Program-made: the position numbers and the translations under genes | In this document: in pieces, positions 16,883-25,542 of the stretch | Layout: every line of letters begins with the position of its first letter | How positions within the stretch are numbered: position 1 is the first letter of the stretch | Notes under the pieces: model-generated | Seen by the model: only the letters and a program-made list of their open reading frames with translations | Told to the model about the DNA's origin: nothing | The model's database searches: none | NCBI RefSeq assembly: GCF_016463295.1 | Contig: NZ_JAEMRO010000012.1 | Location: forward strand, 1 to 47,096 | Reading direction: 5' to 3' | DNA from: Brevundimonas sp. | GTDB lineage: Bacteria; Pseudomonadota; Alphaproteobacteria; Caulobacterales; Caulobacteraceae | Length of the DNA stretch: 47,096 nucleotides

Positions 16883-19096
16883 TCAGCTCAGGTCACCGCA
16901 GGCGTCGTCCAGCAGACCGTTCCGGGAAGCCGCCGCGACCTCGTCCAGTGCGCCCATGATGTGGTACAACGAACTGGCCGGGGCGGGTTCGGGCAGAAAG
17001 CGACCGTGTTCGTCCAGCTTGTCGCGCCATGTGCCGTTTGGTGACAGATACCGACGCAGGGCCCGTAGGGCTTTCGCGGCATCGTCCATACGCAGTTCGC
17101 GCGTTTCGCCCTCGCTCATCGCCGCCATGTTCAGTGCGGCCCGCAGCCATTCCGACTGGGGCCACAGGCGTGCCCGCCCCGTCGCCATGGTCAGGTCCGC
17201 ATTCAGCGCATCGACGGCAACCAGACGGCGAGGATCGACACCGCGCATGCCATGGTCGTAGAGCACCCGAGCCGCCGCGATGGCCCGCGCGTCGCCCCGC
17301 GTCCGCCCGTGTTGTGACAGAAGCCAGGACCATTCGAACTGATGTCCCGGTTCGATCAGTCGTCCGTCCTCGCCGGCCGCGGGTTTCCAGTCGACATCGA
17401 AGAACTCGTGAAGCGCCCCTGTCTTCGGATCGATCAGGGTCGTCAGGGCCAGGTCGGCGATATGGTCGGTGATCCGGCTCCAGCGCGGATCGACACCGCG
17501 CGCCTCCCAGGCCTGGGCCGCCTCGAAGAGATGCATATTGGCATTGGACTGCCACGGATGGTTGCCGACCTCGGTCCAGCCCCGGCCGGCCGGCGGCTGA
17601 CTGGCCAGCAAAGCCTCCAGCATGATGGCCGCCTGCGCCTGGCAGCGCTCGGCCATCACGTCGGCTTCGTGCGCGGCGGCCAGGCTCAGCAGACCGAATG
17701 CCTGCTCATACAGGGGCGCGCTGTCGTCAAGCACCGACCCGTCCAGCTCCAGCATGTTGCGAATGGCCCCGTCGGGTCGGACATAGGCCTCGAACAGGCG
17801 GTTCAGGCCCGCCTCGACCCGCGCCCTCCACGGCCCGGTCCAGCCCAGTTGCCCTGCGCGGCAGAAGACGAAAATCTGGCGGGTCTGAACGCGCGCCCGT
17901 CGCTTCATTTGGGCGGCTCGACCCTCCAGATCGAGGGCCTCGACGAAGCCGCCGCGATCGTCCACGCCCAAAGTCGACCACAGGGGCAGGGCGGCGGTCC
18001 GCATCCAGTCGGCGAATCGCACATAGGGTCGGCCCTCGCGCAGGTCGGGCGCATCGGCATGGTGCGGGGCCTCGGCCTTGATCCGTTCGACCAGGCTCTT
18101 GATGTCCTGCGACCGGCCCAGATCGGCGACCAGGACGGCGTCCGGCTCGACGATGACCGCCAGGTTTTGCAACCCGATGGTGGCCACGACCATCCCTTCG
18201 GGCGCGCGCACCAGGCAGGTTTCGCTGTCTATGCCGATATGGAGGCCCGCTGCGCCCGACCCTGTGGCAAGCACCGAATCCCAGGCCCCGAGATCGGACC
18301 AGGCGAAGCTGACCGGCAGCACGCTGGTTCGGTCGCTTTTCTCCATCACCGCATAGTCGATGGACAAACGCGGGGCCGCGCGGAAAGCTTCTGTCAGGCG
18401 CACGGTCTCATGATCGGGCTCGGGCGGTAGCGAAGCCCGCGCGGCGGCGACCATCTCGGGCGCATGGATCTCCAGCTCAGCCAGCAACGTCCGTGCACTG
18501 ACGATGAAGTTACCACTGTTCCAGAGGTAGCCCTCTGAGACATAACGGGCGGCGGTCTCGGCATCCGGCTTTTCAACGAACCGCTCGACCGGGGCCAGTC
18601 CGGGCCTGGAAGGGCTGATGTAGCCATAGGCCGAGGACGGCTCTGTCGGTGCGATGCCCAGCGTCACGATCCGGCCTGATGCGGCCTCCTTTGCAGCAGT
18701 TTCCAGAGCCGCTCGGAACGCCTGATCGTCCGGAATGTGATGGTCCGAGGCGATGATGGCCATGATCCCGTCGGGATCGCGCCGGGCGACCAGCGCCGCC
18801 GCCGCCGCCATCGCGGGCCCTGAATCGCGCGGCTCCGGTTCCAGCAACAGGGTCGCCGAAGTTTCGAGTTCGGCCAGCTGTGCGGCAATGGCATCTGCAT
18901 AGCCGGTGCCCGCCACCACGATCAGCCGACGGGCATCCTGGCCCTGTGCGATCATCGGGGCGACGCGCAGAACGGTTTCCTGAAACAGCGACCGGCTGCC
19001 GGCCAGTGCGAGAAACTGCTTGGGCCGTCGGGGACGGGACGCCGGCCACAGACGCGAGCCCGCGCCGCCGCACATGATCACTGGATAGAAGGTCAT
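16883..19096 (-). CDS. manC: fusion: mannose-1-phosphate guanylyltransferase + AGE-family isomerase
   Basis: A 737-residue two-domain enzyme. Residues 1-345 are a ManC-type GDP-mannose pyrophosphorylase (CGGAGSRLWPASRPRRPKQF near the start, ERFVEKPDAETA in the middle). From about 350 to the end there is an AGE-family (N-acylglucosamine 2-epimerase/mannose isomerase) alpha-barrel (RGWTEVGNHPWQSNANMH, EFFDVDW, EPGHQFEWSWLL). Usual ManC proteins fuse to a cupin-type phosphomannose isomerase; here an unrelated barrel replaces it, probably interconverting fructose- and mannose-6-phosphate. Product GDP-mannose would feed gmd at 41797. ATG 19096 follows GGAG; an upstream in-frame GTG is less likely. 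Confidence 0.88.
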   Translation of the reverse strand: MTFYPVIMCGGAGSRLWPASRPRRPKQFLALAGSRSLFQETVLRVAPMIAQGQDARRLIVVAGTGYADAIAAQLAELETSATLLLEPEPRDSGPAMAAAAALVARRDPDGIMAIIASDHHIPDDQAFRAALETAAKEAASGRIVTLGIAPTEPSSAYGYISPSRPGLAPVERFVEKPDAETAARYVSEGYLWNSGNFIVSARTLLAELEIHAPEMVAAARASLPPEPDHETVRLTEAFRAAPRLSIDYAVMEKSDRTSVLPVSFAWSDLGAWDSVLATGSGAAGLHIGIDSETCLVRAPEGMVVATIGLQNLAVIVEPDAVLVADLGRSQDIKSLVERIKAEAPHHADAPDLREGRPYVRFADWMRTAALPLWSTLGVDDRGGFVEALDLEGRAAQMKRRARVQTRQIFVFCRAGQLGWTGPWRARVEAGLNRLFEAYVRPDGAIRNMLELDGSVLDDSAPLYEQAFGLLSLAAAHEADVMAERCQAQAAIMLEALLASQPPAGRGWTEVGNHPWQSNANMHLFEAAQAWEARGVDPRWSRITDHIADLALTTLIDPKTGALHEFFDVDWKPAAGEDGRLIEPGHQFEWSWLLSQHGRTRGDARAIAAARVLYDHGMRGVDPRRLVAVDALNADLTMATGRARLWPQSEWLRAALNMAAMSEGETRELRMDDAAKALRALRRYLSPNGTWRDKLDEHGRFLPEPAPASSLYHIMGALDEVAAASRNGLLDDACGDLS

Positions 19097-19160
19097 CGGC
19101 ACTCCACGCCCGTTCACGCGGATGTCTCTAGACCATAACTGTTTCAGCTCGAATCCCGGG

Positions 19161-19209
19161 CGGGAAAAAAGTTACGGTTCTTGGCCGCCGACACCTTGAA
19201 GGCGGCAAG
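19161..19209 (-). promoter_or_regulatory. leader hairpin with T-run upstream of manC-AGE
   Basis: Read on the minus strand, CTTGCCGCC (19201-19209) pairs with GGCGGCCAAG (19180-19189, one bulge), and six T residues follow about nine bases later (19165-19170). This lies about 65 bases before the ManC start. It could be a weak terminator or attenuator in the leader; the gap between stem and T-run argues against a classical one. Confidence 0.3.
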
Positions 19210-19312
19210 TGACACTGTGCCGCGAACGCACTAGAAGGCCGGTTGGCTGGCCGCGCTTATACCGGGGCGTATCGGGCCGCCATCGCCGTAACGACGACCG
19301 GAAGACCGTATC

Positions 19313-21250
19313 TTGAGTAAGTTGTCTCTCCTGCTCCTTCGCGGCCTCAAGATCGGTGCGCGGGCTGCGATCCGCTTCGCCGCGGTGGTCGGCGGCTATA
19401 TGATCGCCTCGGGTCATGCCTTCAGCATCGTCACGACCCTGAACGCCTTGCAGGATGCGGCGCTCTATGCCGGTCTGTTCGCCGTCCTGGGCTTTGCGCT
19501 CGACAATCTGTTTCGTACCGACAAGGCCTTGTGGCGCTATGTGTCCATCGTCGATGTCGGGCCGATTATCCGCACGTCGGTGCTGTCCACCCTGATCTTT
19601 CTGGCCCTGACCTTCCTGCTGGATCGTGGCGAGGCGCTGCCGCGTTCGACGCTGCTGTTCGTTCCCGTGCTGGACGTGGGCATGACCCTGGCACTCGTCC
19701 TGGTGAGACGCATGATCCACGACAAGGAGGCGCTGGTCGCCATCGCGCCCTTCCTCAGCGGTGCGTCCCGGCGGACGCCGCTGATCGTGCTGGGCCACAT
19801 GGGGCGGGCCGACACCTTCCTGCGTGAGCTGGCGCGGGGCGAACAGACCTATCAGCCCATCGGCATCGTGACTCGCACGCCGGGTGCCGCCACACGACAA
19901 TTGCGTGGCGTACGGGTGCTGGACTCGGTCGAGGTCGCGGCGGACCTTATGGACGACATGCTGGGGCACGGCTTGACCCCCGCCATGATCTTTGTCGACG
20001 ACCAGCTTCAGCCGTCCGATTTCGGAGCCGAGCGGCTGGGGCAACTGCGTCTTCAGGGCGTCAAGCTGCTGAAGGTTTCCAGCCTGGTCGAGGTCGGCGG
20101 CTCGGGCGAGGAGACCGCCCTGCGCGAATTCGCGCTGGAAGAACTGCTGGCCCGCCCGCCGGTCCAGCTGGACGATGCCCCCTTGCGGGCGCTGGTTTCG
20201 GGTCGGCGCGTGCTGGTCACGGGCGCGGGGGGTTCGATCGGCTCGGAGGTCTGTCGTCAGGTCGCCGGCCTGGGCTGCGCCCATCTGGCGCTGCTGGACA
20301 ATGCGGAGTTCAGCCTGTTCTCGATCGATCAGGAAATCGGTCATCGCTGGCCGGAGCTGTCGCGGGCCGAATATCTGCATGACGTCCGTAATGCGGCCTT
20401 GCTGACCTCCTGTTTCGCAGCCGAGAAGCCCGACATCGTCTTCCACGCAGCCGCCCTGAAGCACGTGCCGATGATGGAGCGGCATCCGTGCGAAAGTGTG
20501 CTGACCAATGTCGTCGGCACCTGGAATGTTGCCGAGGCGGCCAATGCCGCCGGCGTCCAGCACATGGTCTTCATCTCCACCGACAAGGCCGTTGATCCGC
20601 CAAACGTCATGGGGGCCACCAAACGCCTGGCCGAGGGTGTGATCCGGGCGCAGCAGACGGGCGCGGGCAACACCCGGTTCAGTGTCGTCCGCTTCGGCAA
20701 TGTTCTGGGTTCGGCCGGTTCGGTGGTGCCGACGTTCCGGGCCCAGATCGAGCGCGGGGGCCCTGTTACCCTGACCCATGCCGAGATCGAGCGCTACTTC
20801 ATGACCATCCCCGAGGCGGTGCAGCTGGTCCTGCACGCGACGGCGCATTCGGCGCAGCAGCCGGATGGTCCGCTGGGGGTGTTCGTGCTGGACATGGGCA
20901 AGCCTGTGAAGATCATCGACCTGGCCCGCCAGCTGATCGGCCTCTACGGCAAGGTAGCGGACAAGGACATCGCCATCCAGATCACCGGCCTGCGGCCCGG
21001 CGAAAAGCTGTTCGAGGAACTGGTCGATTCCAGTGAGGTATCAGAAGCTGCCGGTCCCAGTCTGATGCGGGTCACAGACCGCATCGCCGGTGCCAGAATG
21101 ACCGAAGCGACGGTGCGGGCGCTGGAGCAGGCCGCACGATCCGGCGACAATGCCGCCGCCCGGGCCCTCGTGTTCGACGTCCTGGCGAAGGTGCGGGCGG
21201 TGGAGACAGGATCTGTCTCGCCTGCACAAGAGCCGGTCATAGGAGCCTGA
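19313..21250 (+). CDS. membrane nucleotide-sugar 4,6-dehydratase, WbpM/PglF/CapD type
   Basis: A 645-residue protein. About four N-terminal membrane helices lead to a degenerate Rossmann region, then a catalytic SDR domain with TGAGGSIGSE at about 302-311. The motif ISTDKAVDPPNVMGATKR near 420 has Met where ordinary SDRs have Tyr, the hallmark of FlaA1/PglF/WbpM enzymes. These convert UDP-GlcNAc to the UDP-4-keto-6-deoxy sugar, the first step to UDP-bacillosamine, UDP-FucNAc and legionaminic acid. The start is TTG 19313. The gene faces the minus-strand glycan cluster and is convergent with the phosphoglycosyl transferase gene. Confidence 0.9.
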   Translation: MSKLSLLLLRGLKIGARAAIRFAAVVGGYMIASGHAFSIVTTLNALQDAALYAGLFAVLGFALDNLFRTDKALWRYVSIVDVGPIIRTSVLSTLIFLALTFLLDRGEALPRSTLLFVPVLDVGMTLALVLVRRMIHDKEALVAIAPFLSGASRRTPLIVLGHMGRADTFLRELARGEQTYQPIGIVTRTPGAATRQLRGVRVLDSVEVAADLMDDMLGHGLTPAMIFVDDQLQPSDFGAERLGQLRLQGVKLLKVSSLVEVGGSGEETALREFALEELLARPPVQLDDAPLRALVSGRRVLVTGAGGSIGSEVCRQVAGLGCAHLALLDNAEFSLFSIDQEIGHRWPELSRAEYLHDVRNAALLTSCFAAEKPDIVFHAAALKHVPMMERHPCESVLTNVVGTWNVAEAANAAGVQHMVFISTDKAVDPPNVMGATKRLAEGVIRAQQTGAGNTRFSVVRFGNVLGSAGSVVPTFRAQIERGGPVTLTHAEIERYFMTIPEAVQLVLHATAHSAQQPDGPLGVFVLDMGKPVKIIDLARQLIGLYGKVADKDIAIQITGLRPGEKLFEELVDSSEVSEAAGPSLMRVTDRIAGARMTEATVRALEQAARSGDNAAARALVFDVLAKVRAVETGSVSPAQEPVIGA

Positions 21251-21258
21251 GGCGCAGA

Positions 21259-21274
21259 CCTTCGATGCCGAAGG
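21259..21274. terminator. short convergent hairpin
   Basis: CCTTCG (21259-21264) and CGAAGG (21269-21274) form a 6-bp stem with a 4-base loop in the 25-base gap between two convergent stops. No T-run follows, so terminator activity is uncertain. Confidence 0.35.
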
Positions 21275-21275
21275 C

Positions 21276-21836
21276 CTAGTGCGATATGTCTTTGGCGTGG
21301 ATCACCTTGCCGATGGTCATCCAGAGGATCCGGATGTCCAGGCCAAGCGTCCAGCGCTGCAGATAATAGATGTCCAGCACCACCTTGTCCGGAATGGGCA
21401 ACTCGTCGCGACCGTTGACCTGGGCCCAGCCGGTCAGGCCGGGGCGCAGTCGGTGGACACCATGCTCGGTCCGCAGTGCAATCAGGTCGTCCTGGTTAAA
21501 AAGGGCGGGACGGGGACCGACGACGGACATGTCGCCGACCAGTATGCTCCAGAGCTGCGGGAGTTCGTCCAGGCTGGACTTGCGCAGAAAGCCGCCGATA
21601 GGGGTCAACCACGACGTGGTGTCGGCGAGCAGATGGGTCGCCACCGCAGGCGTATCGATCCGCATCGACCTGAACTTCGGCATGCGAAACAAGCGATTGT
21701 CGCGTCCAACCCGGTCCGACCAGTAGAGCGCCGGTCCCGGCGACGTCAGCCGCACGGCCAGGGCGATGATCAGCATCGGGATGGCGAAGACCAGCAATGC
21801 TCCGCTTGCGAGCAGCAGATCGAACAACCGCTTCAT
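21276..21836 (-). CDS. monotopic phosphoglycosyl transferase, PglC-like
   Basis: A 186-residue initiating sugar transferase. One N-terminal hydrophobic hairpin (residues 8-32) precedes KFRSMRID, the catalytic Asp-Glu pair in SSLDELPQLWSILVGDMS, VGPRPALF and RPGLTGWAQVNGRDELP. This is the short PglC form that moves a phospho-sugar from a UDP-sugar to undecaprenyl phosphate on the inner face of the inner membrane. PglC itself uses UDP-diacetamidobacillosamine, which the dehydratase, aminotransferase and acetyltransferase here could make. It begins 3 bases after the CBS-aminotransferase stop and ends the minus-strand run. Confidence 0.9.
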   Translation of the reverse strand: MKRLFDLLLASGALLVFAIPMLIIALAVRLTSPGPALYWSDRVGRDNRLFRMPKFRSMRIDTPAVATHLLADTTSWLTPIGGFLRKSSLDELPQLWSILVGDMSVVGPRPALFNQDDLIALRTEHGVHRLRPGLTGWAQVNGRDELPIPDKVVLDIYYLQRWTLGLDIRILWMTIGKVIHAKDISH

Positions 21837-21839
21837 GGC

Positions 21840-23318
21840 TTAGCGGCCCTTCAGAATGCCGCGCATGACATCAATGATCCGCGCGATCTCGGCAGGGCTC
21901 ATGTTTGAGCCGGACGGCATGCAAAGTCCGGCATCGAAAATCTGGTCGGCAACCGACGTGTTGCCGTGCGCGAAATGGCGGCAGCCTGCGAAGACAGGTT
22001 GCTGATGCATGGGCTTCCATACCGGGCGGGCCTCGATCATCTCTTCGGCCAGTCGGGCGATGACCTGATTGGCCGATATGCCTGCCACCGCCGGATCGAT
22101 CGTCAGGGCGGATAGCCAGCGGGTCGAATAGCTCCAGTCCGGTTCTGGCATCCATTCCAAGCCGGGGATATCCGCCAGACCGTCGCGGTAGGCCTCAAAC
22201 ACACCACGCCTCGCCTCGACGCGGTCACCCAGTACCTGAAGCTGTCCTCGCCCGACCCCGGCCAGGATGTTGGACATCCGATAGTTGAAGCCGATCTGGC
22301 TGTGCTGATAGTGTGGGGCGGGATCGCGCGCCTGGGTCGCCAGGAACCGCGCCTGCTTGATCAGATCCTCGTCGTCGGACACCAGCATGCCGCCGCCCGA
22401 CGTGGTGATGATCTTGTTGCCGTTGAACGAAAAGATCCCCATCCTACCAAAGATACCGGACGGTTTGCCCTTGTATCGTGCGCCCAGACTCTCGGCGGCA
22501 TCCTCGATCACCGGAACGCCATGGCGGTCGCAGATTTCGACTAGGGCATCCATATCGGCGCTCTGGCCGTACAGGTTCACCACAATGACGGCACGCGGCA
22601 TCCAGCTCTCTGCCTGCGCTGCATCGAAAGCTCTTTCCAGCGCGACGGGCGACATGTTCCAGCTGCCCGGCTCGCTGTCGATGAACACCGGCTCGCCGCC
22701 TTCGTAGACGATCGGATTGGCCGAGGCCGCGAACGTCAGGGTCGAGCAGAAGACCCTGTCCCCCGGCTTCACGCCCAGCATGCGAACGGCCAGATGAATG
22801 GCGGCGGTGCCGGACGACAGGGCGGCCGCATGGCCGACGCCGACCAGATCGGCGACTTCCCGCTCGAACGCATCGACGTTGGGGCCCAAGGGCGCGATCC
22901 AATTGGTGCGGAACGCTTCCTCGACGAAATGCAGTTCTGCCTCGCCCATATGTGGCGTGGACAACAGGATGGGGGTGCCGATGTCGCGTCGGTTCAACAC
23001 GCGGACAATCCGACCGTCGGCGTCGATCAGCGGAAGATGATTGATCTCGTGCTGATCCATCACCGCCAATGCAGCCTTGCGACTGATACCGTCGGGTGCG
23101 GTAATCGAAGCGAGGGGAGGCAGCTGTGCCAGGGTGTCGCCCATCTCCGCGCCGTTCAACAGAAGGCGACGCAGGTCGCCGTCGGTCACGGTCCGCTCGA
23201 ACCGGTCCTGGGCATCGACCAGCAACAACATCTGCATGCCCGAGGCGTTGATGGTCTCCATCGCCTGCCGCAACGTCGTCGAGGCGCGGGCATAGAATTC
23301 CTTCACGTCGATCATCAT
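21840..23318 (-). CDS. legC: CBS-domain pair fused to DegT/LegC-type sugar aminotransferase
   Basis: A 492-residue fusion. Residues 1-115 are two CBS motifs (VTDGDLRRLL at 45-54, INHLPLIDADGRIVRVLNRR at 92-111). Residues 120-492 are a PLP aminotransferase of the DegT/DnrJ/EryC1 family with NWIAPLGPNVDAFE, SSGTAAIHLA, EDAAESLGA and the PLP lysine at K302 (FSFNGNKIITTSGGG). It would aminate UDP-4-keto-6-deoxy-GlcNAc at C4 for bacillosamine and legionaminic acid. In nonulosonate clusters the CBS pair is normally fused to a nucleotidyltransferase (PtmE type), not to the aminotransferase. It starts one base after the legG stop. Confidence 0.88.
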   Translation of the reverse strand: MMIDVKEFYARASTTLRQAMETINASGMQMLLLVDAQDRFERTVTDGDLRRLLLNGAEMGDTLAQLPPLASITAPDGISRKAALAVMDQHEINHLPLIDADGRIVRVLNRRDIGTPILLSTPHMGEAELHFVEEAFRTNWIAPLGPNVDAFEREVADLVGVGHAAALSSGTAAIHLAVRMLGVKPGDRVFCSTLTFAASANPIVYEGGEPVFIDSEPGSWNMSPVALERAFDAAQAESWMPRAVIVVNLYGQSADMDALVEICDRHGVPVIEDAAESLGARYKGKPSGIFGRMGIFSFNGNKIITTSGGGMLVSDDEDLIKQARFLATQARDPAPHYQHSQIGFNYRMSNILAGVGRGQLQVLGDRVEARRGVFEAYRDGLADIPGLEWMPEPDWSYSTRWLSALTIDPAVAGISANQVIARLAEEMIEARPVWKPMHQQPVFAGCRHFAHGNTSVADQIFDAGLCMPSGSNMSPAEIARIIDVMRGILKGR

Positions 23319-23319
23319 T

Positions 23320-24477
23320 TCAGTACCGGTTGACCTTCATCAGCAGGTCGTTGTCGATGACGACCTCGGCCAAATGAGCCGCCACGCGGTTCGCGGCCGT
23401 ACCCTCTGGCAGGCTGTATACATTGCCCGCCGGATAGCGGCCACGGGACAGCAGATCCTGGACGCCCGCCGCGATCGCGTTCGGCTCGATTTCGACGTCG
23501 GTCGTATTGGCGTTTCGTTCGCGCAGGTTCTGACGTCGCCCGACATTTAGCACCGGTGTGCCGAAACTGGCTGCCTCGGTGATGCCTGAGCTGGAGTTAC
23601 CGACCATCAGATCGGCGATGGCTAGCACGTCCAGAAAATCCTCGCGCGGCAGATGGGTGCGCAGCTGGACATCGGTCTGCCCCACGGCTTGTTTCAGCGC
23701 CTTCAGCACGCCGTCGCTGCCCGCATCCGCATTGGGGGCCAGAGCCACGATCTGGCATCCGGCCGCAAGCAAGGTGTCGATCAGCAGCATCGTGTCCGCC
23801 TCGGCCCGCGCTGCTTCCTGCAGGACCGGGTGATAGACCATCAGGGCGATGGGCCTGGCAGGATGCAGCCCGTGTCGGGCGGCGACCAGCACGCGATCCG
23901 CCAATGGCCTGTCGTCCAGTCCGTCCAATCCGGGGGCTCCCACGACACAGACGTGTTCCGGGGCCTCACCCATGCGGATAAGCCGCTCGCGGGCCCCCTC
24001 GGTTGCCGTGAAATGCAGATGTGACAGCTTGGAAATGGCATGGCGCACCGGTTCGTCCACCGTCCCCGACCGCTCACCGCCGCAGACATGCGCCACCGGG
24101 ATGTTCAGGTGGATGGCGGCCAACGCCCCTGCCAGCATCTCTCCACGATCACCCAGCACCAGCAGGATATCGGGTCGGTCCGCCTCGAGCGCGTCGACAA
24201 ACGCCCCGATCATGATGCCGATCCCACGCGCCATGGTCGCCCCCGTCGCGGGTTCCAGCGCAACGGGAACGCGAGCGGAAATCGCCAAACCGGCCGCTTC
24301 GATCTCTCGCACCGTGTCGCCGTGCATGGGCGACAGATGCATTCCGGTGGCGATCACCGACACCTCCAGGGCCGCATGATCGCGGATGGCCTGAAGCGTG
24401 CGCCGCATCAGACCGAAGTCTGCCCGGGTGCCGCTGATGTAGCGCACGCGCCGCACGGTCAGTTCAAGTCCGACCAT
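23320..24477 (-). CDS. legG: hydrolysing UDP-sugar 2-epimerase, NeuC/LegG type
   Basis: A 385-residue GT-B-like enzyme. SGTRADFGLMRR lies near the start, then LLVLGDRGEML, HVCGGERSGTVDEPVRHAI, SKLSHLHF and VGAPGLDGLDD; all are NeuC-family landmarks. It would remove UDP and invert C2 of UDP-2,4-diacetamidobacillosamine, giving 2,4-diacetamido-2,4,6-trideoxymannose for the synthase. The presence of a C4-aminotransferase in the operon favours LegG over sialic-acid NeuC. The ATG at 24477 overlaps the 3' end of the synthase gene by 19 bases; GTG at 24456 is an alternative start. Confidence 0.88.
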   Translation of the reverse strand: MVGLELTVRRVRYISGTRADFGLMRRTLQAIRDHAALEVSVIATGMHLSPMHGDTVREIEAAGLAISARVPVALEPATGATMARGIGIMIGAFVDALEADRPDILLVLGDRGEMLAGALAAIHLNIPVAHVCGGERSGTVDEPVRHAISKLSHLHFTATEGARERLIRMGEAPEHVCVVGAPGLDGLDDRPLADRVLVAARHGLHPARPIALMVYHPVLQEAARAEADTMLLIDTLLAAGCQIVALAPNADAGSDGVLKALKQAVGQTDVQLRTHLPREDFLDVLAIADLMVGNSSSGITEAASFGTPVLNVGRRQNLRERNANTTDVEIEPNAIAAGVQDLLSRGRYPAGNVYSLPEGTAANRVAAHLAEVVIDNDLLMKVNRY

Positions 24478-25490
24478 TGCAGGGGCTGGCCTGCGGGAAT
24501 GGCCGTCTTGATGACGCGCCCCACCACCTCGTCCAACTGCTTGGCCGGAATGCCGCTGGCGGGACGCAACAGCATCAGGTCGGCCTCGCTCAGGGTCTCG
24601 CCGACGGCCAGATCACGGCCCGCAGTCACGGACCGGCGCACCACAGCACGCACGGGGATTTCGGAGGCGGTCGGGGCCTTGATCGGTGAGCCGAGCGCTG
24701 CCTCCACATCGCGGATCTGGCGCACCAAGGCGGTCAGTTCGGCTACGTCCAGCGAGGCAGTGTGGTCCGGCCCGCTCAGGCTTTTGTCCAGGGTGAAGTG
24801 CTTCTCGATCACCACCGCCCCCATCGCCACCGCCGCTGTCGAGACCGCGATCCCCAATGTGTGGTCCGAATACCCGACAGGCAGCCGGATCGCGTTGGCG
24901 ATGGTCTGCATCGCCCGCAGATTCACGTCCGCACATGCGGCGGGATAGTTGGAGGTGCAGTGCAGGACCGTAACGCGCTCGGCCACCGGCGTGGTCAGGC
25001 CCAGGCTGGCGCGCGTCTCGGCGATGAAGGCGACGGCCTCTTCGACCTCCTGCAGGGTCGCCATGCCGGTCGAGACAATCAGCGGCAGGTCCTGTTTCAC
25101 CAGATAGCGCAGGAACGGGAAGTTGGTGATTTCGCCCGAGGGCACCTTCATCCTCTTCATGCCCAACCGGACCAGCAGGTCGACCGAGCCGTTATCGAAT
25201 GGCGTCGACATGAATTCGATGCCCCGCTGAAAGCAGCGCTCGACCAGCCGCTCGTGATCGGTGTCTGACAACTCCAACGGTCGAACCATATCCCGCTGGG
25301 TTCCTTCGCCGGTTTCGCGTTTCTGGTACTCGGCCTTGCCTGCGGTTGGACCGATCACAAGATCGGTGGAGAAGGTCTGAAACTTGACCGCGTCAGCTCC
25401 GGCGGCGGCGGCGGCATCCACCATCGCCAAGGCCCGCTCGGCGTCGCCGTTATGATTGACGCCAGCCTCGGCGATGATGAAGACGCTCAA
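24459..25490 (-). CDS. legI: nonulosonate synthase, NeuB/LegI family
   Basis: A 343-residue synthase that condenses the hexosamine with phosphoenolpyruvate. The TIM-barrel part begins FIIAEAGVNHNGD and has AVKFQTFSTD, MSTPFDNGSVDLL, MKVPSGEITNFPFL, LHCTSNYPA, GYSDHT and EKHFTLDKSLSGPDH; the C-terminal antifreeze-like SAF domain starts near residue 285 (RRSVTAGRDLAVGETL). The start is TTG at 25488-25490, supported by GAGGA seven bases upstream. With legG, the aminotransferase and an acetyltransferase nearby, the likely product is legionaminic acid rather than neuraminic acid. Confidence 0.92.
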   Translation of the reverse strand: MSVFIIAEAGVNHNGDAERALAMVDAAAAAGADAVKFQTFSTDLVIGPTAGKAEYQKRETGEGTQRDMVRPLELSDTDHERLVERCFQRGIEFMSTPFDNGSVDLLVRLGMKRMKVPSGEITNFPFLRYLVKQDLPLIVSTGMATLQEVEEAVAFIAETRASLGLTTPVAERVTVLHCTSNYPAACADVNLRAMQTIANAIRLPVGYSDHTLGIAVSTAAVAMGAVVIEKHFTLDKSLSGPDHTASLDVAELTALVRQIRDVEAALGSPIKAPTASEIPVRAVVRRSVTAGRDLAVGETLSEADLMLLRPASGIPAKQLDEVVGRVIKTAIPAGQPLQWSDLN

Positions 25491-25542
25491 TGGGTATTCC
25501 TCGTTCTCGGACCCAGACCCGGCCCGGTCGATGCCGCCTGAC

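Noticed and set aside
19172..20848. 558-residue open frame opposite the 4,6-dehydratase
   Set aside because: Asp/Gln/Arg-rich shadow of a gene with clear catalytic motifs.
23320..25490. Sialic acid (Neu5Ac) or pseudaminic acid pathway
   Set aside because: A C4-aminotransferase and 4,6-dehydratase point away from Neu5Ac, and a hydrolysing 2-epimerase rather than a PseG-type hydrolase points away from pseudaminic acid.
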